NCBI GenBank assembly: GCA_027488935.1 | Contig: JAIYAP010000029.1 | Span: forward strand, 1-64,000 | Direction: 5' to 3' | DNA from: Saprospiraceae bacterium | GTDB lineage: Bacteria; Bacteroidota; Bacteroidia; Chitinophagales; Saprospiraceae | DNA: 64,000 bases | In this document: in pieces, positions 43,960 through 52,997 of the stretch | Layout of the letters: each line of letters opens with the position of its first letter | Numbering within the stretch: position 1 is the stretch's first letter | Notes under the pieces: generated by a model | Databases searched by the model: none | Told to the model about the DNA's origin: nothing | What the model saw: the letters and a program-made list of their open reading frames with translations, nothing else | Program-made: the position numbers and the translations under genes

Positions 43960-44277
43960 TTAAATTAAAGTCTTGCTCTGGTTTCCATTACAAACTCAAT
44001 AGGTAAACTGAACAACATCGCGATTTTTTGATCATCCAATTCAGGATTATTTAGGATGAATTGCTTTAGCAGCTGTCCCATGCCTTCGATCTTGCCTTCG
44101 ATCTTGCCTTCGATCTTGCCTTCGATCTTGCCTTCAATCTTACCTTCAATCTTACCTTTTTCAATACCCTTTTCCATGCCCTCTTCGAAAAGTTGTACGA
44201 GGTAAGGCTTCACAGCCGCGTTTTCAGATTTCGTTAATTCACCTTCCATTGTTTGAAATTTTTGGTGAAAAGTTGCT
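43960..44277. repeat. Direct repeat copy A: duplicated 3' part of the rpn gene
   Basis: This block matches 44331-44660 almost base for base (a handful of substitutions and a 12-nt length difference). It begins at the base after which both copies share the stop codon region and ends 28 nt before (upstream, minus strand) the internal ATG at 44249. It contains a 12-nt tandem repeat (about 44091-44156). Confidence 0.95.
43965..44249 (-). CDS. Stand-alone C-terminal fragment of Rpn (possible RpnS-like antitoxin)
   Basis: 94 residues from the ATG at 44249; a GTG at 44315 would add 22 residues. It is nearly identical to the last ~100 residues of the neighbouring Rpn nuclease and lacks the PD-(D/E)XK domain. 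It starts MEGELTKSENAAVKPYL, contains six KIEG tetrapeptides (a coiled coil), and ends with LFSLPIEFVMETRARL. For E. coli RpnA, a short C-terminal product made inside the gene blocks the toxic nuclease; here the same part is encoded as a separate gene by duplication. It may equally be a non-functional remnant. Confidence 0.6.
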   Translation of the reverse strand: MEGELTKSENAAVKPYLVQLFEEGMEKGIEKGKIEGKIEGKIEGKIEGKIEGKIEGMGQLLKQFILNNPELDDQKIAMLFSLPIEFVMETRARL

Positions 44278-44330
44278 AGTATTATGCTTAATATCAAAGT
44301 GGAATATTCCGGCACGCCTTCACATTGCCA

Positions 44331-44660
44331 TTAAATTAAAGTCTTGCTCTGGTTTCCATTACAAACTCAATAGGTAAACTGAACAACATCGCGATTTTTT
44401 GATCACCCAATTCAGGATTATTTAGGATGAATTGTTTTAGCAGCTGTTCCATGCCTTCGATCATGCCTTCGATCTTGCCTTCGATCATGCCTTCGATCTT
44501 GCCTTCGATCTTGCCTTCGATCTTGCCTTCAATCTTGCCTTTTTCAATACCCTTTTCCATACCCTCTTCGAAAAGTTGTACGAGGTAAGGCTTCACAGCC
44601 GCGTTTTCAGATTTAGTTAATTCACCTTCCATTGTTTGAAATTTTTGGTGAAAAGTTGCT
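44331..44660. repeat. Direct repeat copy B: 3' part of the full-length rpn gene
   Basis: The parental copy of the block at 43960-44277. Its 12-nt tandem repeat (about 44451-44541) encodes KIEG/MIEG units and has one unit more than copy A. The 53-nt spacer between the copies (44278-44330) is unrelated to either. Confidence 0.93.
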
Positions 44661-45385
44661 GAATTTGTACTCATCATGTAAAGAGTTGTGGCTTTAAAAA
44701 GATTCAAACCAATACGGGTAGTCCTGATTTGTGAAGCAAAAATAATGATTTTTTCTCCGTTTTTCTTGATATAATCGTCGTTTTTGTGATTTTTTAATGC
44801 TAAAAACACATTACGTAACAACAAAAACTGGAGGTGTTCTAAATGCTCATCAGAAATCCGGGCAATATCCAACAAGATGTAATCAAAACTGGGTATGTAT
44901 GGAAGCAAAGATAGTGGTGCTCCTTTAAACAAACTTTCCCGTGTTTCTTTTGCAATCGGCACCTGCCCATGATAGATTAAAACAGGGATTGTCAACGAAA
45001 GGTTCCTGTCCTGATTTAAATCTTCACTCCAAATTTGAGAAATATACCGGTTCAATTGTGCCAGAACAGGTTGATCGGGTTTGGTACTTTTGTGCTCAAA
45101 AATAAACGATATTCGAAAGGGTTTTTGCCCTAACGTTAATCCCGTGTAACAAATATCGGAAAAGTGAGTGTGCAAAGTATCGTCAATATATGAGGTATTG
45201 CTCAATTTTATAGATTCCAAGTCTATGTCTGCAAAAACCTCTTTGGGTAAACAATACTCCATCATTTCCAAAGCGACCTCCCGCATTTGCAAGACAAAAC
45301 GTGTGTACTTATCATGCGGTTTATCCAGGAAATAGCGTGCGCTCAGCTTCTCTCTGCGGGTTTTATGTGTCTTTTTCTTTGCCAT
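44336..45385 (-). CDS. Rpn family recombination-promoting nuclease (PD-(D/E)XK)
   Basis: 349 residues from the ATG at 45385. The N-terminal Rpn/YhgA nuclease domain has SDICYTGLTL (catalytic Asp) and ISFIFEHKSTKPDQ (E-x-K) near residues 75-110, with IPVLIYHG further on. The C-terminal part (about 255-349) has a KIEG/MIEG coiled-coil repeat and a small helical end. Rpn proteins are DNA endonucleases reported to promote RecA-independent recombination and, in E. coli, to act as toxic anti-phage proteins held in check by their own C-terminal fragment. The duplicated C-terminus lies directly downstream. TATCTTTG (45393-45400) lies 7 nt before the ATG. Confidence 0.88.
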   Translation of the reverse strand: MAKKKTHKTRREKLSARYFLDKPHDKYTRFVLQMREVALEMMEYCLPKEVFADIDLESIKLSNTSYIDDTLHTHFSDICYTGLTLGQKPFRISFIFEHKSTKPDQPVLAQLNRYISQIWSEDLNQDRNLSLTIPVLIYHGQVPIAKETRESLFKGAPLSLLPYIPSFDYILLDIARISDEHLEHLQFLLLRNVFLALKNHKNDDYIKKNGEKIIIFASQIRTTRIGLNLFKATTLYMMSTNSATFHQKFQTMEGELTKSENAAVKPYLVQLFEEGMEKGIEKGKIEGKIEGKIEGKIEGMIEGKIEGMIEGMEQLLKQFILNNPELGDQKIAMLFSLPIEFVMETRARL

Positions 45386-45392
45386 GATGGAG

Positions 45393-45400
45393 CAAAGATA
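45393..45400 (-). promoter_or_regulatory. -7 element (TATCTTTG) directly before rpn
   Basis: A perfect TAnnTTTG on the minus strand 8 nt upstream of the ATG would give a nearly leaderless transcript; CAAA (45416-45419, or 45425-45428) provides an imperfectly spaced -33 TTTG. Confidence 0.4.
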
Positions 45401-45434
45401 AACCAAAATGTTTTTCAAAAAAAACAAATTGTGT

Positions 45435-48400
45435 TTATTTTTGAAGCCAAATATCCGGCATTCCGTTGCAATTCGCCACGATCCAAACTTTTTTTCCTTG
45501 TATTTGCATAATGCCCAATTTACGCGCTTCGTGCGATGCCCAAAAACCCGAAATCCGGTTTGGCATTACATACAAACTGGCAGCACTTCCCAGCATCAAA
45601 GCGCCATTGAAAGCATCCAGCCGACCGGTTTCTACTTCATTACCATAGCGATTTCCAACAGACAGAAGGTCCATCCAGCCGTCTTTGTTATAGTCTTCCG
45701 TAGCCATTGCCTTAATTGGTGCGACCTGGGTTTCTTGTGGAAATGCATGAAACACAAATTTTCCATTTTGTTGCTCAAACCATCCTGAAGCCAAGTTTTG
45801 TACTTCCAATTGTATCCCAGCGTTTCGCTCTTTTTCAGGTAAAATGGTGGTTGCCTCCGCTTTTGCATATAAACCATAACGATTGTATTTTTTATTAATT
45901 AACGAAGGCATTTGCTGGGCCATATCGTTGCGTTGCGCTATCGGAAAATATTGGTCGCCAGAGGCCATCGCGATCACCGGATCCATGGTGCCATTATGGT
46001 CGAAATCATTGGCATACATGCGCAAAGGATGGCTGCTGCTGGCATGAAAACGCGTGTTTAATCCTTCATTCCCAAGCGTTAAGTCGGGTTTTCCGTCCTT
46101 GTTGAGATCGGCAATAACCACACAATTCCACCATCCTGTGCTGTTTTGGAGGCCCCAAACATCTGTTTTATTGCTAAATTTGCCATTTTCATACTGAAAA
46201 ATGGATACAGGCATCCAGGATCCGCAAACAATTAGTTCTGATTTGCCATCCTGGTTAAGGTCTGCAAAAGCCAAATCGGTTACCATTCCTATGTTGGCGA
46301 ATTCGGGCGCTACAGTTGCCGTTACATCTGTGAATTTACCTTTATTGTTTTGTAAAACAACACTTTGTGGCGCTTTGGGATAATACCCTGGCAGCAAAGC
46401 GCCTCCCACAAAAAGATCTAAATCACCATCTTGATCATAATCAAAAGCCTGAATAGCAGCACCAGAATTAGTTTCGGTAGGTAGTGCGTCCTGTGCGCGC
46501 GTGAAGTTTCCTTTGCCATCATTGAGGTACAACCGATCCTGGTATATAGAATTGCCAGCCGCCGCTTCGTTGCCACCACTTACCACATACAAATCAAGGT
46601 CTTGATCGCCATCAGCATCAAACAAAACCGCACCTGTATCTTCATATTGTACATCGGTTTCTAGGGCATTTTGTCCTATTTGCACCATTTTTCCGCCTTT
46701 TTGCAACCAAATTGCACCTGCTTGCCCGGATGCACCTCCAATGAACAAGTCATCTGTTTTATCTCCATTTAAATCACCAATCGCCATACAAGGCCCCTGT
46801 GTGGAATACCGATAAGGCAAAAGCCGTTCGCGATTGAAGTCTTCAAACACGTTTTCCTGGTGCTTAAATTGCAAATTCAACGCAAATGGCTCAAATAGAG
46901 CTTGTTCTGTAGGTTTAGCTTTAGACCGTTTGCCTTGTTTTGCGTGGGCAATATCCACGACTAACCGCTGATCCACCGCTACGTTTAAGATGGTTTCAAT
47001 TTTTCCTTCCATCCAGGCAATTTCCACTTTATCGATTTGGGTGGTTTTCCCAAGGCCGACTTGTAAAATGGGCTCCACCGAAGAATAGTAGCCGCGTACA
47101 TTCAATATTTCCTGATAAAAAATGGATTTTCCGCCTGCAAATACTTCTACTTTGGCGCCTAGTCCAAATGGATTTTGAGCAGTGCCCTTACATTTAATTT
47201 GCAACCAATGGTTTGTTTTGATTTGTGCAGCCGTATTTTCATATAAGGACGGCGCTGCGTTCATATTATTGGTAATCAAATCCAAGTCGCCGTCATTGTC
47301 CAAATCGGCATATGCTGCGCCATTGGAAAAGCCTTTTTGGGTAAATCCCCAGGACTGCGAAACGTCTTGCATGGGAAAAGTCCCGGTATTTTGGTACATA
47401 TAAGGATGCACCGGGTTGGAAGGCATCATGCCCGCAAATTTCTCAAACTTGTCAAAGCGCTGCGGATTAATACCACCGGTGCGGTTGATTGAATCTGCCG
47501 TGTACAGAAAAAAATCGGCGTCATTCATATCCCGCAGAATACCATTGGCAATGAATAGATCGCGATTGCCATCATTATCATAATCAGCTACCAAGGGCGA
47601 CCAACTCCAATCGGTCGCTTCCATACCTGCCTGGCACCCTACTTCCGAATAAGTATTGTTACCGTTATTCAACTGCAAGGTATTGCGCATCATTTGCCGG
47701 CCATAGCCCTTCTCTTCCAACAACTTATAACGATCCAGGATCATCGTGCTCATTAATTTCCGGCGGCGTTGCCAATCTTCTGCGAGCATGTCCAAGACGA
47801 CCAAGTCTTGCAAACCATCATTGTTTAAATCGGCTACATCGGCACCCATGGAGTGGTTGGAAGTATGCCGAAAATAGGAATCTGCCTGGTCGGTAAAGCC
47901 ACCATGTTGATTGTTGATGTACAAAAAGTCGGGCATGATAAAGTCATTGCCCACAAACACATCCGGAAAGCCATCATCGTTAAAATCGCTGGTAAGTACA
48001 CTTAAACCGAATGCCCGGTTCCAAATTCCGGCTTTTTGACTTACATCGGTAAATTTACCTTTTCCATCATTTTGAAAAAGTCGGTCGCTTTCATATTGAT
48101 CGCGCGGTGCCTGGCAGCGGGCTGTTGGGCATTGCGGTGTGGGTTGAAAATCTGTAACCGTGATGCTCCGCCAATCTACTGGATGGTTCATTAAATACAA
48201 ATCGAGGTCGCCATCGCAGTCATAATCAAAGAAATTACCTTGCTGTGAGGCAGCAATATCATCCAGGCCATAAGCGGCGGCTTGTTCTGTAAAAGTACCA
48301 TCATGGTTGTTGATAAGCAACAAGTTACGTCGATCGGGTAGGGGTTCAAGCCAGGTACGGCACACATATAAATCTTGCCAGCCATCGGCATTAATATCTA

Positions 48401-48779
48401 CCACCGTGACGCCCGTTTTTAGTCCGCCATGTTTTGAAACCCCCGATTTTTCAGAAATATTTTCAAATTTTAAATTGCCTTTGTTGAGGTACAATTGGCA
48501 ACCTTGTAGCCGGGCGGTAAAAAACAGATCTTGCAATCCGTCATTGTTTACATCCAGTACAGCCACGCCGCCGCCATTATAGATGTAAGGATCCATGCTG
48601 AAATTGTACCGATAATCTTCCGTAATGGTGGGTACAAAATTTAGTCCACAATCTGCTGGCTTATGTAGCACAAATTTAGTGGTAGCAGGCCCGTTTGAGG
48701 CATTGGTTGACTCAGAAACAGGTGTATTACAGGCGCTTAAGCAGCACAGCGTAAGTACAAAAAGGAATCGCACGAGCAT
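45435..48779 (-). CDS. CRTAC1-like FG-GAP/ASPIC-UnbV lipoprotein (copy 2)
   Basis: 1114 residues. The signal peptide ends with LCCLSACNT, a good lipobox (Cys17). It has the same plan as copy 1: N-terminal FG-GAP block (YNGGGVAVLDVNNDGLQDLF, DINADGWQDLYV), a middle block (DLDNDGDLDLITNN), the ASPIC/UnbV domain (about 550-640: PFGLGAKVEVF, GYYSSVEPILQVGLG, VEIAWMEG) and a second C-terminal FG-GAP block (DQDGDLDLFVGG, DLNQDGKSELIV). Calcium-binding beta-propellers are expected. The function is unknown. It is similar to copy 1 along its whole length, but far from identical, so the duplication is old. Confidence 0.88.
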   Translation of the reverse strand: MLVRFLFVLTLCCLSACNTPVSESTNASNGPATTKFVLHKPADCGLNFVPTITEDYRYNFSMDPYIYNGGGVAVLDVNNDGLQDLFFTARLQGCQLYLNKGNLKFENISEKSGVSKHGGLKTGVTVVDINADGWQDLYVCRTWLEPLPDRRNLLLINNHDGTFTEQAAAYGLDDIAASQQGNFFDYDCDGDLDLYLMNHPVDWRSITVTDFQPTPQCPTARCQAPRDQYESDRLFQNDGKGKFTDVSQKAGIWNRAFGLSVLTSDFNDDGFPDVFVGNDFIMPDFLYINNQHGGFTDQADSYFRHTSNHSMGADVADLNNDGLQDLVVLDMLAEDWQRRRKLMSTMILDRYKLLEEKGYGRQMMRNTLQLNNGNNTYSEVGCQAGMEATDWSWSPLVADYDNDGNRDLFIANGILRDMNDADFFLYTADSINRTGGINPQRFDKFEKFAGMMPSNPVHPYMYQNTGTFPMQDVSQSWGFTQKGFSNGAAYADLDNDGDLDLITNNMNAAPSLYENTAAQIKTNHWLQIKCKGTAQNPFGLGAKVEVFAGGKSIFYQEILNVRGYYSSVEPILQVGLGKTTQIDKVEIAWMEGKIETILNVAVDQRLVVDIAHAKQGKRSKAKPTEQALFEPFALNLQFKHQENVFEDFNRERLLPYRYSTQGPCMAIGDLNGDKTDDLFIGGASGQAGAIWLQKGGKMVQIGQNALETDVQYEDTGAVLFDADGDQDLDLYVVSGGNEAAAGNSIYQDRLYLNDGKGNFTRAQDALPTETNSGAAIQAFDYDQDGDLDLFVGGALLPGYYPKAPQSVVLQNNKGKFTDVTATVAPEFANIGMVTDLAFADLNQDGKSELIVCGSWMPVSIFQYENGKFSNKTDVWGLQNSTGWWNCVVIADLNKDGKPDLTLGNEGLNTRFHASSSHPLRMYANDFDHNGTMDPVIAMASGDQYFPIAQRNDMAQQMPSLINKKYNRYGLYAKAEATTILPEKERNAGIQLEVQNLASGWFEQQNGKFVFHAFPQETQVAPIKAMATEDYNKDGWMDLLSVGNRYGNEVETGRLDAFNGALMLGSAASLYVMPNRISGFWASHEARKLGIMQIQGKKVWIVANCNGMPDIWLQK

Positions 48780-48825
48780 GGATATTGTTTTTTGGGGTGA
48801 AAATAGGATTTTGGGTTCCTATTCC

Positions 48826-49527
48826 TCAGTCTTGAGCGGACAATTTCGCTTTTCGTGCTTTTTTTTGATCGTTGTTGCTTTCATACAGGCAATAGAAATC
48901 ATATTTAGTCCGATCACGTTCTACCCAAATGTCTTTGCCAATATCGCAGAGGATGACCAATTCTTCATATAATTTATTGCCTTGATCAACGCGGCGTTCT
49001 ACGGCAATATCGCGGTCGTGTATTTTGTCCTGCTGAATATTGAGTGCATTTTCGAATTCGGAACAGGCATCTGTAACCCGGGTGATAATATTTTCATTGA
49101 GGCCCACATTTGCCAGAAAATCAATTTGTTGGCGGGCTACCCGGGCCACTCGGCGGCCGCAAAACAGGAGTTGTGGATCGCTCATATCGCCTAGTTTAGC
49201 AGTGCCAAATTTGCGATACCGCCCAGTTCGGTCGTGGTATTTCATCGCAACACGGGTCATCACTGAACGGATGGCCGTTTTGAGTTTCTCCGATGCCTGG
49301 TTTTTCTTTTCGGTGCAAATCATTTGGTCACCCACCTGCTCATCGTCATCAGGCAATTGATGAAATTTTTCACAAAGAGATAGAAATCCTTTAATGCGCT
49401 CCAACCCATAACCATATTGGTTAAAAAAATCAACTTCCTGGTGGGCTTTGCGCAAGGCGTCCTGACATTGCACGTAAAGTTCCGCGTCGGATACATTGTA
49501 TAATCGGTGTCCAGCTTGTTTTTTCAT
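48826..49527 (-). CDS. Helical protein with internal duplication, unknown function
   Basis: 233 residues, soluble and helical, no signal. Two halves resemble each other: YNVSDAELYVQCQDALRKA..QEVDFFNQYGYGLERI (from about 9) and GDMSDPQLLFCGRRVARVA..QIDFLANVGLNENII (from about 113), each followed by a helix with ...CEKFHQLPD / ...CSEFENALN. An ancient tandem duplication of a ~100-residue unit is likely. A Lys/Arg-rich C-terminus could bind nucleic acid. It has a full promoter. I do not recognise the family. Confidence 0.7.
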   Translation of the reverse strand: MKKQAGHRLYNVSDAELYVQCQDALRKAHQEVDFFNQYGYGLERIKGFLSLCEKFHQLPDDDEQVGDQMICTEKKNQASEKLKTAIRSVMTRVAMKYHDRTGRYRKFGTAKLGDMSDPQLLFCGRRVARVARQQIDFLANVGLNENIITRVTDACSEFENALNIQQDKIHDRDIAVERRVDQGNKLYEELVILCDIGKDIWVERDRTKYDFYCLYESNNDQKKARKAKLSAQD

Positions 49528-49573
49528 TTATCAGCAATTGGTTATGAAGGCTTTATGCGCCTTGAATTTGCTG

Positions 49574-49604
49574 CAAATATAAATTGTTTTAAACAAATAC
49601 GCAA
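49574..49604 (-). promoter_or_regulatory. Consensus promoter of 48826-49527
   Basis: On the minus strand TTG (49602-49604) is followed after 20 nt by TATATTTG (49574-49581), 47 nt before the ATG. Confidence 0.75.
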
Positions 49605-49664
49605 TAGATAAAACAAATATTGGGTTATTTTTTACTCCGGCAACTTATTCTGAGATAATATTGC

Positions 49665-51401
49665 TCATTTTTTCTCTAATATTTGGACTTTAACATGGCG
49701 TATATCAATGATATCCTCCGATTTGGTTTCGACAAAAATGCTGAGCAGACCATTTTCATAATCGGTGGGTACTTTGAAATAATACTGTATGGTATTCCAG
49801 GTTTTTTGTTTACAAATACCGTTTTCGAGGCGGCAGTTGGTTTGTTTATGTACTTGATCCTTGCGCAAAAGGGTAGTGAGGTAAGCATCAAATGCGCCAA
49901 ATTCCGATTTTACTTGCAAGGATAGCCGCAGCCAATGTTCTTTTCCGGGTGAAATGCCGGGTATTTGATTCCAGGGGCCTTCCAAGAGCATCTGTTTGGG
50001 ATTGGTTTTAGTACTAATTTGGAGTACAGTATCTACGTCCAACAGATTTATTTGCCGAAAAGGAGTTGTGTCTCGAATGATTTCCCGTGTATCTAGCAGC
50101 GACATATCCAAAGGATCAGGGTACGGATTTAAGTAAATCGCAGCATAATATGCCCTGTTATTGTCGTTATAATGCAGGATAGTTTGGTTGTATTGGTATA
50201 TTTGAAACAAGTTGACAATCAACAAATAAGCGCCAAGTATGATGGCTGGCCACTTCAGTTTGCTGGTACTGATCCGTTCTACTACTAATGCAAAAGCCAA
50301 GGCCAAAACAGGATAACTTTGCACCAATGCACGGCTCGAATAACTGGCTCCATACCGCCAATCTGCCCAGGCAATTACAATCCAAACGTTCAGCAATAAA
50401 TAGGTGAGGGCCGCCCGTTTGTACACTTTGCTTTGCATTAAAAACATACCCGCCACCATAAAAAATACGACTGGGGTGTACACAAGCCAGCCTTTTTCCC
50501 AGCCAAATAATACCTGCCAATTGGGGTTGAGAAACATCCATTTGGAGCCAACATCATATACCCATTTGCCCGAAACGATTTTCCAATAGGCCATTTGTGG
50601 GAAAATGCCCATAAAGGCGCCTACGATTGTAGCGAAAAAGTGCGTCCGATGCGTATAAAACAACAGTTTCCACTTTTCCTGTCGTACAACCTTATTTTGG
50701 GTGCTCCACAACAAGGGAATAAACATCATCACTGCTTCGGTGGGGCGTGCAATGGTGGTTACGCCAAAAACTAGTCCAATACCGAGTGCAGTAAGCAATT
50801 TTGGCTTTTTATGCCATCGAATGGTCAGCAACAGCATAAAGGCGTACATGGTAAACAAATACACATGGGTCATGCCACTTTCTACCGCTGCATATTGGAT
50901 GTAATTGGTAGATAATCCGATCATTAACAAGGTGATCGCAGTGATGGTGTCACTAAAAAAATGCAACAATACTTTGCGTAAAGCCCAAAATCCAAGCGCT
51001 GCATAAAACAAAGCGGCAATACAAATAGCTAATTGGTAAGGCGCCGAAAAACCATCTTGTGCATAATGGAGCCATCCCGCTATCCAATGCCCCAGGAAAA
51101 AGAAAGGCCAATACAACAAGGCAAGTCCGATAGGATATTTTATGACGCTGTTGCCATTTTTAAGTACCGAAATTTGATACATTGTACCCGTTGGATGGTA
51201 TTTTTCTTGAATATCCGACACCCATTTCATGCCTGTAATATCATGGTAAATAAACTGCGCAGGCAAATACATATAATACCCGAACGCATCCCAGGTCAGG
51301 GTGCTGGTTACTGTAGGTGTTTCCCATTTGGTATATTGAAAACGGGTAAATGCCAGCGCAAAAACCACCAAAATTACCACCAGGCTGGAGAATCGATTCA
51401 T
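49665..51401 (-). CDS. Polytopic membrane protein, probable GT-C glycosyltransferase
   Basis: 578 residues with about ten to twelve TM helices (first at 5-20, last ending near 415) and a soluble C-terminal beta-rich domain (about 430-578). The first extracytoplasmic loop carries WDAFGYYMYLPAQFIYHDITG, with Asp and aromatic residues where GT-C enzymes place their catalytic acid. HPTGTMYQIS and the ARPTEAVMM segment are further markers. The predicted role is transfer of a sugar from a lipid-linked donor at the periplasmic face; the acceptor is unknown. It lies 24 nt downstream of the acyltransferase gene and may be co-transcribed with it. Confidence 0.75.
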   Translation of the reverse strand: MNRFSSLVVILVVFALAFTRFQYTKWETPTVTSTLTWDAFGYYMYLPAQFIYHDITGMKWVSDIQEKYHPTGTMYQISVLKNGNSVIKYPIGLALLYWPFFFLGHWIAGWLHYAQDGFSAPYQLAICIAALFYAALGFWALRKVLLHFFSDTITAITLLMIGLSTNYIQYAAVESGMTHVYLFTMYAFMLLLTIRWHKKPKLLTALGIGLVFGVTTIARPTEAVMMFIPLLWSTQNKVVRQEKWKLLFYTHRTHFFATIVGAFMGIFPQMAYWKIVSGKWVYDVGSKWMFLNPNWQVLFGWEKGWLVYTPVVFFMVAGMFLMQSKVYKRAALTYLLLNVWIVIAWADWRYGASYSSRALVQSYPVLALAFALVVERISTSKLKWPAIILGAYLLIVNLFQIYQYNQTILHYNDNNRAYYAAIYLNPYPDPLDMSLLDTREIIRDTTPFRQINLLDVDTVLQISTKTNPKQMLLEGPWNQIPGISPGKEHWLRLSLQVKSEFGAFDAYLTTLLRKDQVHKQTNCRLENGICKQKTWNTIQYYFKVPTDYENGLLSIFVETKSEDIIDIRHVKVQILEKK

Positions 51402-51425
51402 TTTTCGGACGTAAGTAGCAAAAAA

Positions 51426-52997
51426 TTATTGTTGTAAGGTATCAATGGTACTTTGTGGTAAATGTTGAATGTCGAGAATCATCAGGCCGTCTAGACAATC
51501 TGCAAAATTGGGGTCAACATTGAAGGCTATAAACTTGGCATTTTGTTTCAAATATTGCCGAAATAACACCGGCACTTTAAAATGAGCTGGTTCAATGGTT
51601 TCAATAAATGCTTCCAGGGCCTCAAACTCTCCGTGTAACGATTCGGCCAATATTTTTGTGTTGACAGACTTCACATAAGCGCGAAATGGTTTGCGGGGGG
51701 CCACCAATTTTGCGAGGCTTTTATCAAAAAAGAAACGTTGTACAAATTCTACCATGACACTTTTGGACGCATCGGAATAGTCCTTGCTAATGCTAACGGG
51801 GCCGTATAAATAGCGATAATTGGGGTTGGCCAGCAAAAAACTAAGAATTCCTTTCCACATCAAAAACAAAGGCAGACGGTGTTTTTGATATTCTTCGGTT
51901 ACATACGATCTGCCCAATTCAACGGCTTGGTGTAAAATCGGGTAAAAACCGGGTTTTATTTTAAAAAGGGTGTTTATATAAAATCCATTGACGCCAAAGC
52001 GTTTAAAGATTCGATCGCCTTGCCCGAGCCGATAACCGCCCACAATCTTTTTTTGTTCGCGGTCCCAAATAATCAGTTGTAAGTAATACAGATCGTGTTC
52101 ATCCATATCACGGGGTTTTCCAGTACCCTCACCTACTGCGCGAAAAGTCATTTCCCGCAACCGGGCAATTTCAAACATGATATTATTCAAGGCCTGGAAT
52201 GGCGCAACATACACATCAAATTGCCCACGGGATGTAACCTTGTAGGCTTGATCAAGGGCTTCAAATTCAGCCTCGATCAATTCTTGGGGAACAGGGTCTG
52301 CAAGCGGTTGTGCCTCGGAAATCTGTATTTCGGTAAAATGCTCTGGCTGAATATCAAATTTGGTTCCCAACGAAAAGATTTTGGCTTGCAAAAATTTGCC
52401 CCAAATTCTTTTTTTTGAAAACATATCAATCTCGTCGGGTTCAATTGCTTTTCCAATGCGCACTTTCACTTTAACCGTGCCTGTCGTATAGGCGTAAGGC
52501 AGGCCAGGAATGGCTTTTCGAAGTAACCCCCCTGGAACATGATCGGCCATTAAGTGAATGGGCACTACTGGTTGTCGGGCTTTGTGCAATTGTTGCAAAA
52601 TGCGGGTGCGCATTAGATTTTTTCCAAGGTGGCTGAGCGGGTTTTCCGAAAAATCCAGGGTAAGACCCACCGCTGCGCCTTTACCCACCAGGCGCATCAA
52701 CCGTTTGGCAAAACTAAAATTGGTTAGGCCATCGGTAATTCGAAAGCCTTTGGGCCGAATCGCAATTTCACGCAAATCCTTGTGCGGGGCAATATAATAG
52801 GGGTGTAATAATCGTACCTGTTCATATTGCTCAGCAAGTAGTGCTACCAAAATCCACTCATCCAATCCAGGCAATAATTGGTTGCAAACGAAAACAGCAC
52901 CTTTGGTTTTACTCAAGGCTTTTCGGTCAAAAGCATCCAATTCCAAGGTGATGCCTGCCTTTTCTAGTTTCGTGCGTGCTAAATCAATTAGTTCCAT
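51426..52997 (-). CDS. OlsF-like two-domain acyltransferase (PlsC-like + OlsB-like GNAT)
   Basis: 523 residues. Residues about 1-215 resemble the PlsC/OlsA O-acyltransferase fold, and about 250-500 the OlsB-type N-acyltransferase of ornithine/glycine lipid synthesis (YYLQLIIWDREQKKIVGGYRLG, ELGRSYVTEEYQ, YGPVSISKDYSD). OlsF-type fusions of this order make aminolipids in Bacteroidota and Serratia. The PlsC catalytic block normally reads NHP(x)GG(x)D; here it is NQLLPGLDEW (residues 39-48), with Gln40 (codon CAA) in place of the catalytic His. The O-acyltransferase half may thus be inactive while the N-acyltransferase half looks complete. Confidence 0.8.
   Translation of the reverse strand: MELIDLARTKLEKAGITLELDAFDRKALSKTKGAVFVCNQLLPGLDEWILVALLAEQYEQVRLLHPYYIAPHKDLREIAIRPKGFRITDGLTNFSFAKRLMRLVGKGAAVGLTLDFSENPLSHLGKNLMRTRILQQLHKARQPVVPIHLMADHVPGGLLRKAIPGLPYAYTTGTVKVKVRIGKAIEPDEIDMFSKKRIWGKFLQAKIFSLGTKFDIQPEHFTEIQISEAQPLADPVPQELIEAEFEALDQAYKVTSRGQFDVYVAPFQALNNIMFEIARLREMTFRAVGEGTGKPRDMDEHDLYYLQLIIWDREQKKIVGGYRLGQGDRIFKRFGVNGFYINTLFKIKPGFYPILHQAVELGRSYVTEEYQKHRLPLFLMWKGILSFLLANPNYRYLYGPVSISKDYSDASKSVMVEFVQRFFFDKSLAKLVAPRKPFRAYVKSVNTKILAESLHGEFEALEAFIETIEPAHFKVPVLFRQYLKQNAKFIAFNVDPNFADCLDGLMILDIQHLPQSTIDTLQQ

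Noticed and set aside
44091-44156. CRISPR-like short repeats
   Set aside because: These are tandem 12-nt units with no spacers that encode KIEG repeats of the Rpn C-terminus.
31886-48779. Recent duplication of the two CRTAC1-like genes
   Set aside because: Their sequences differ along the whole length, with matching layout only, so duplication is old.
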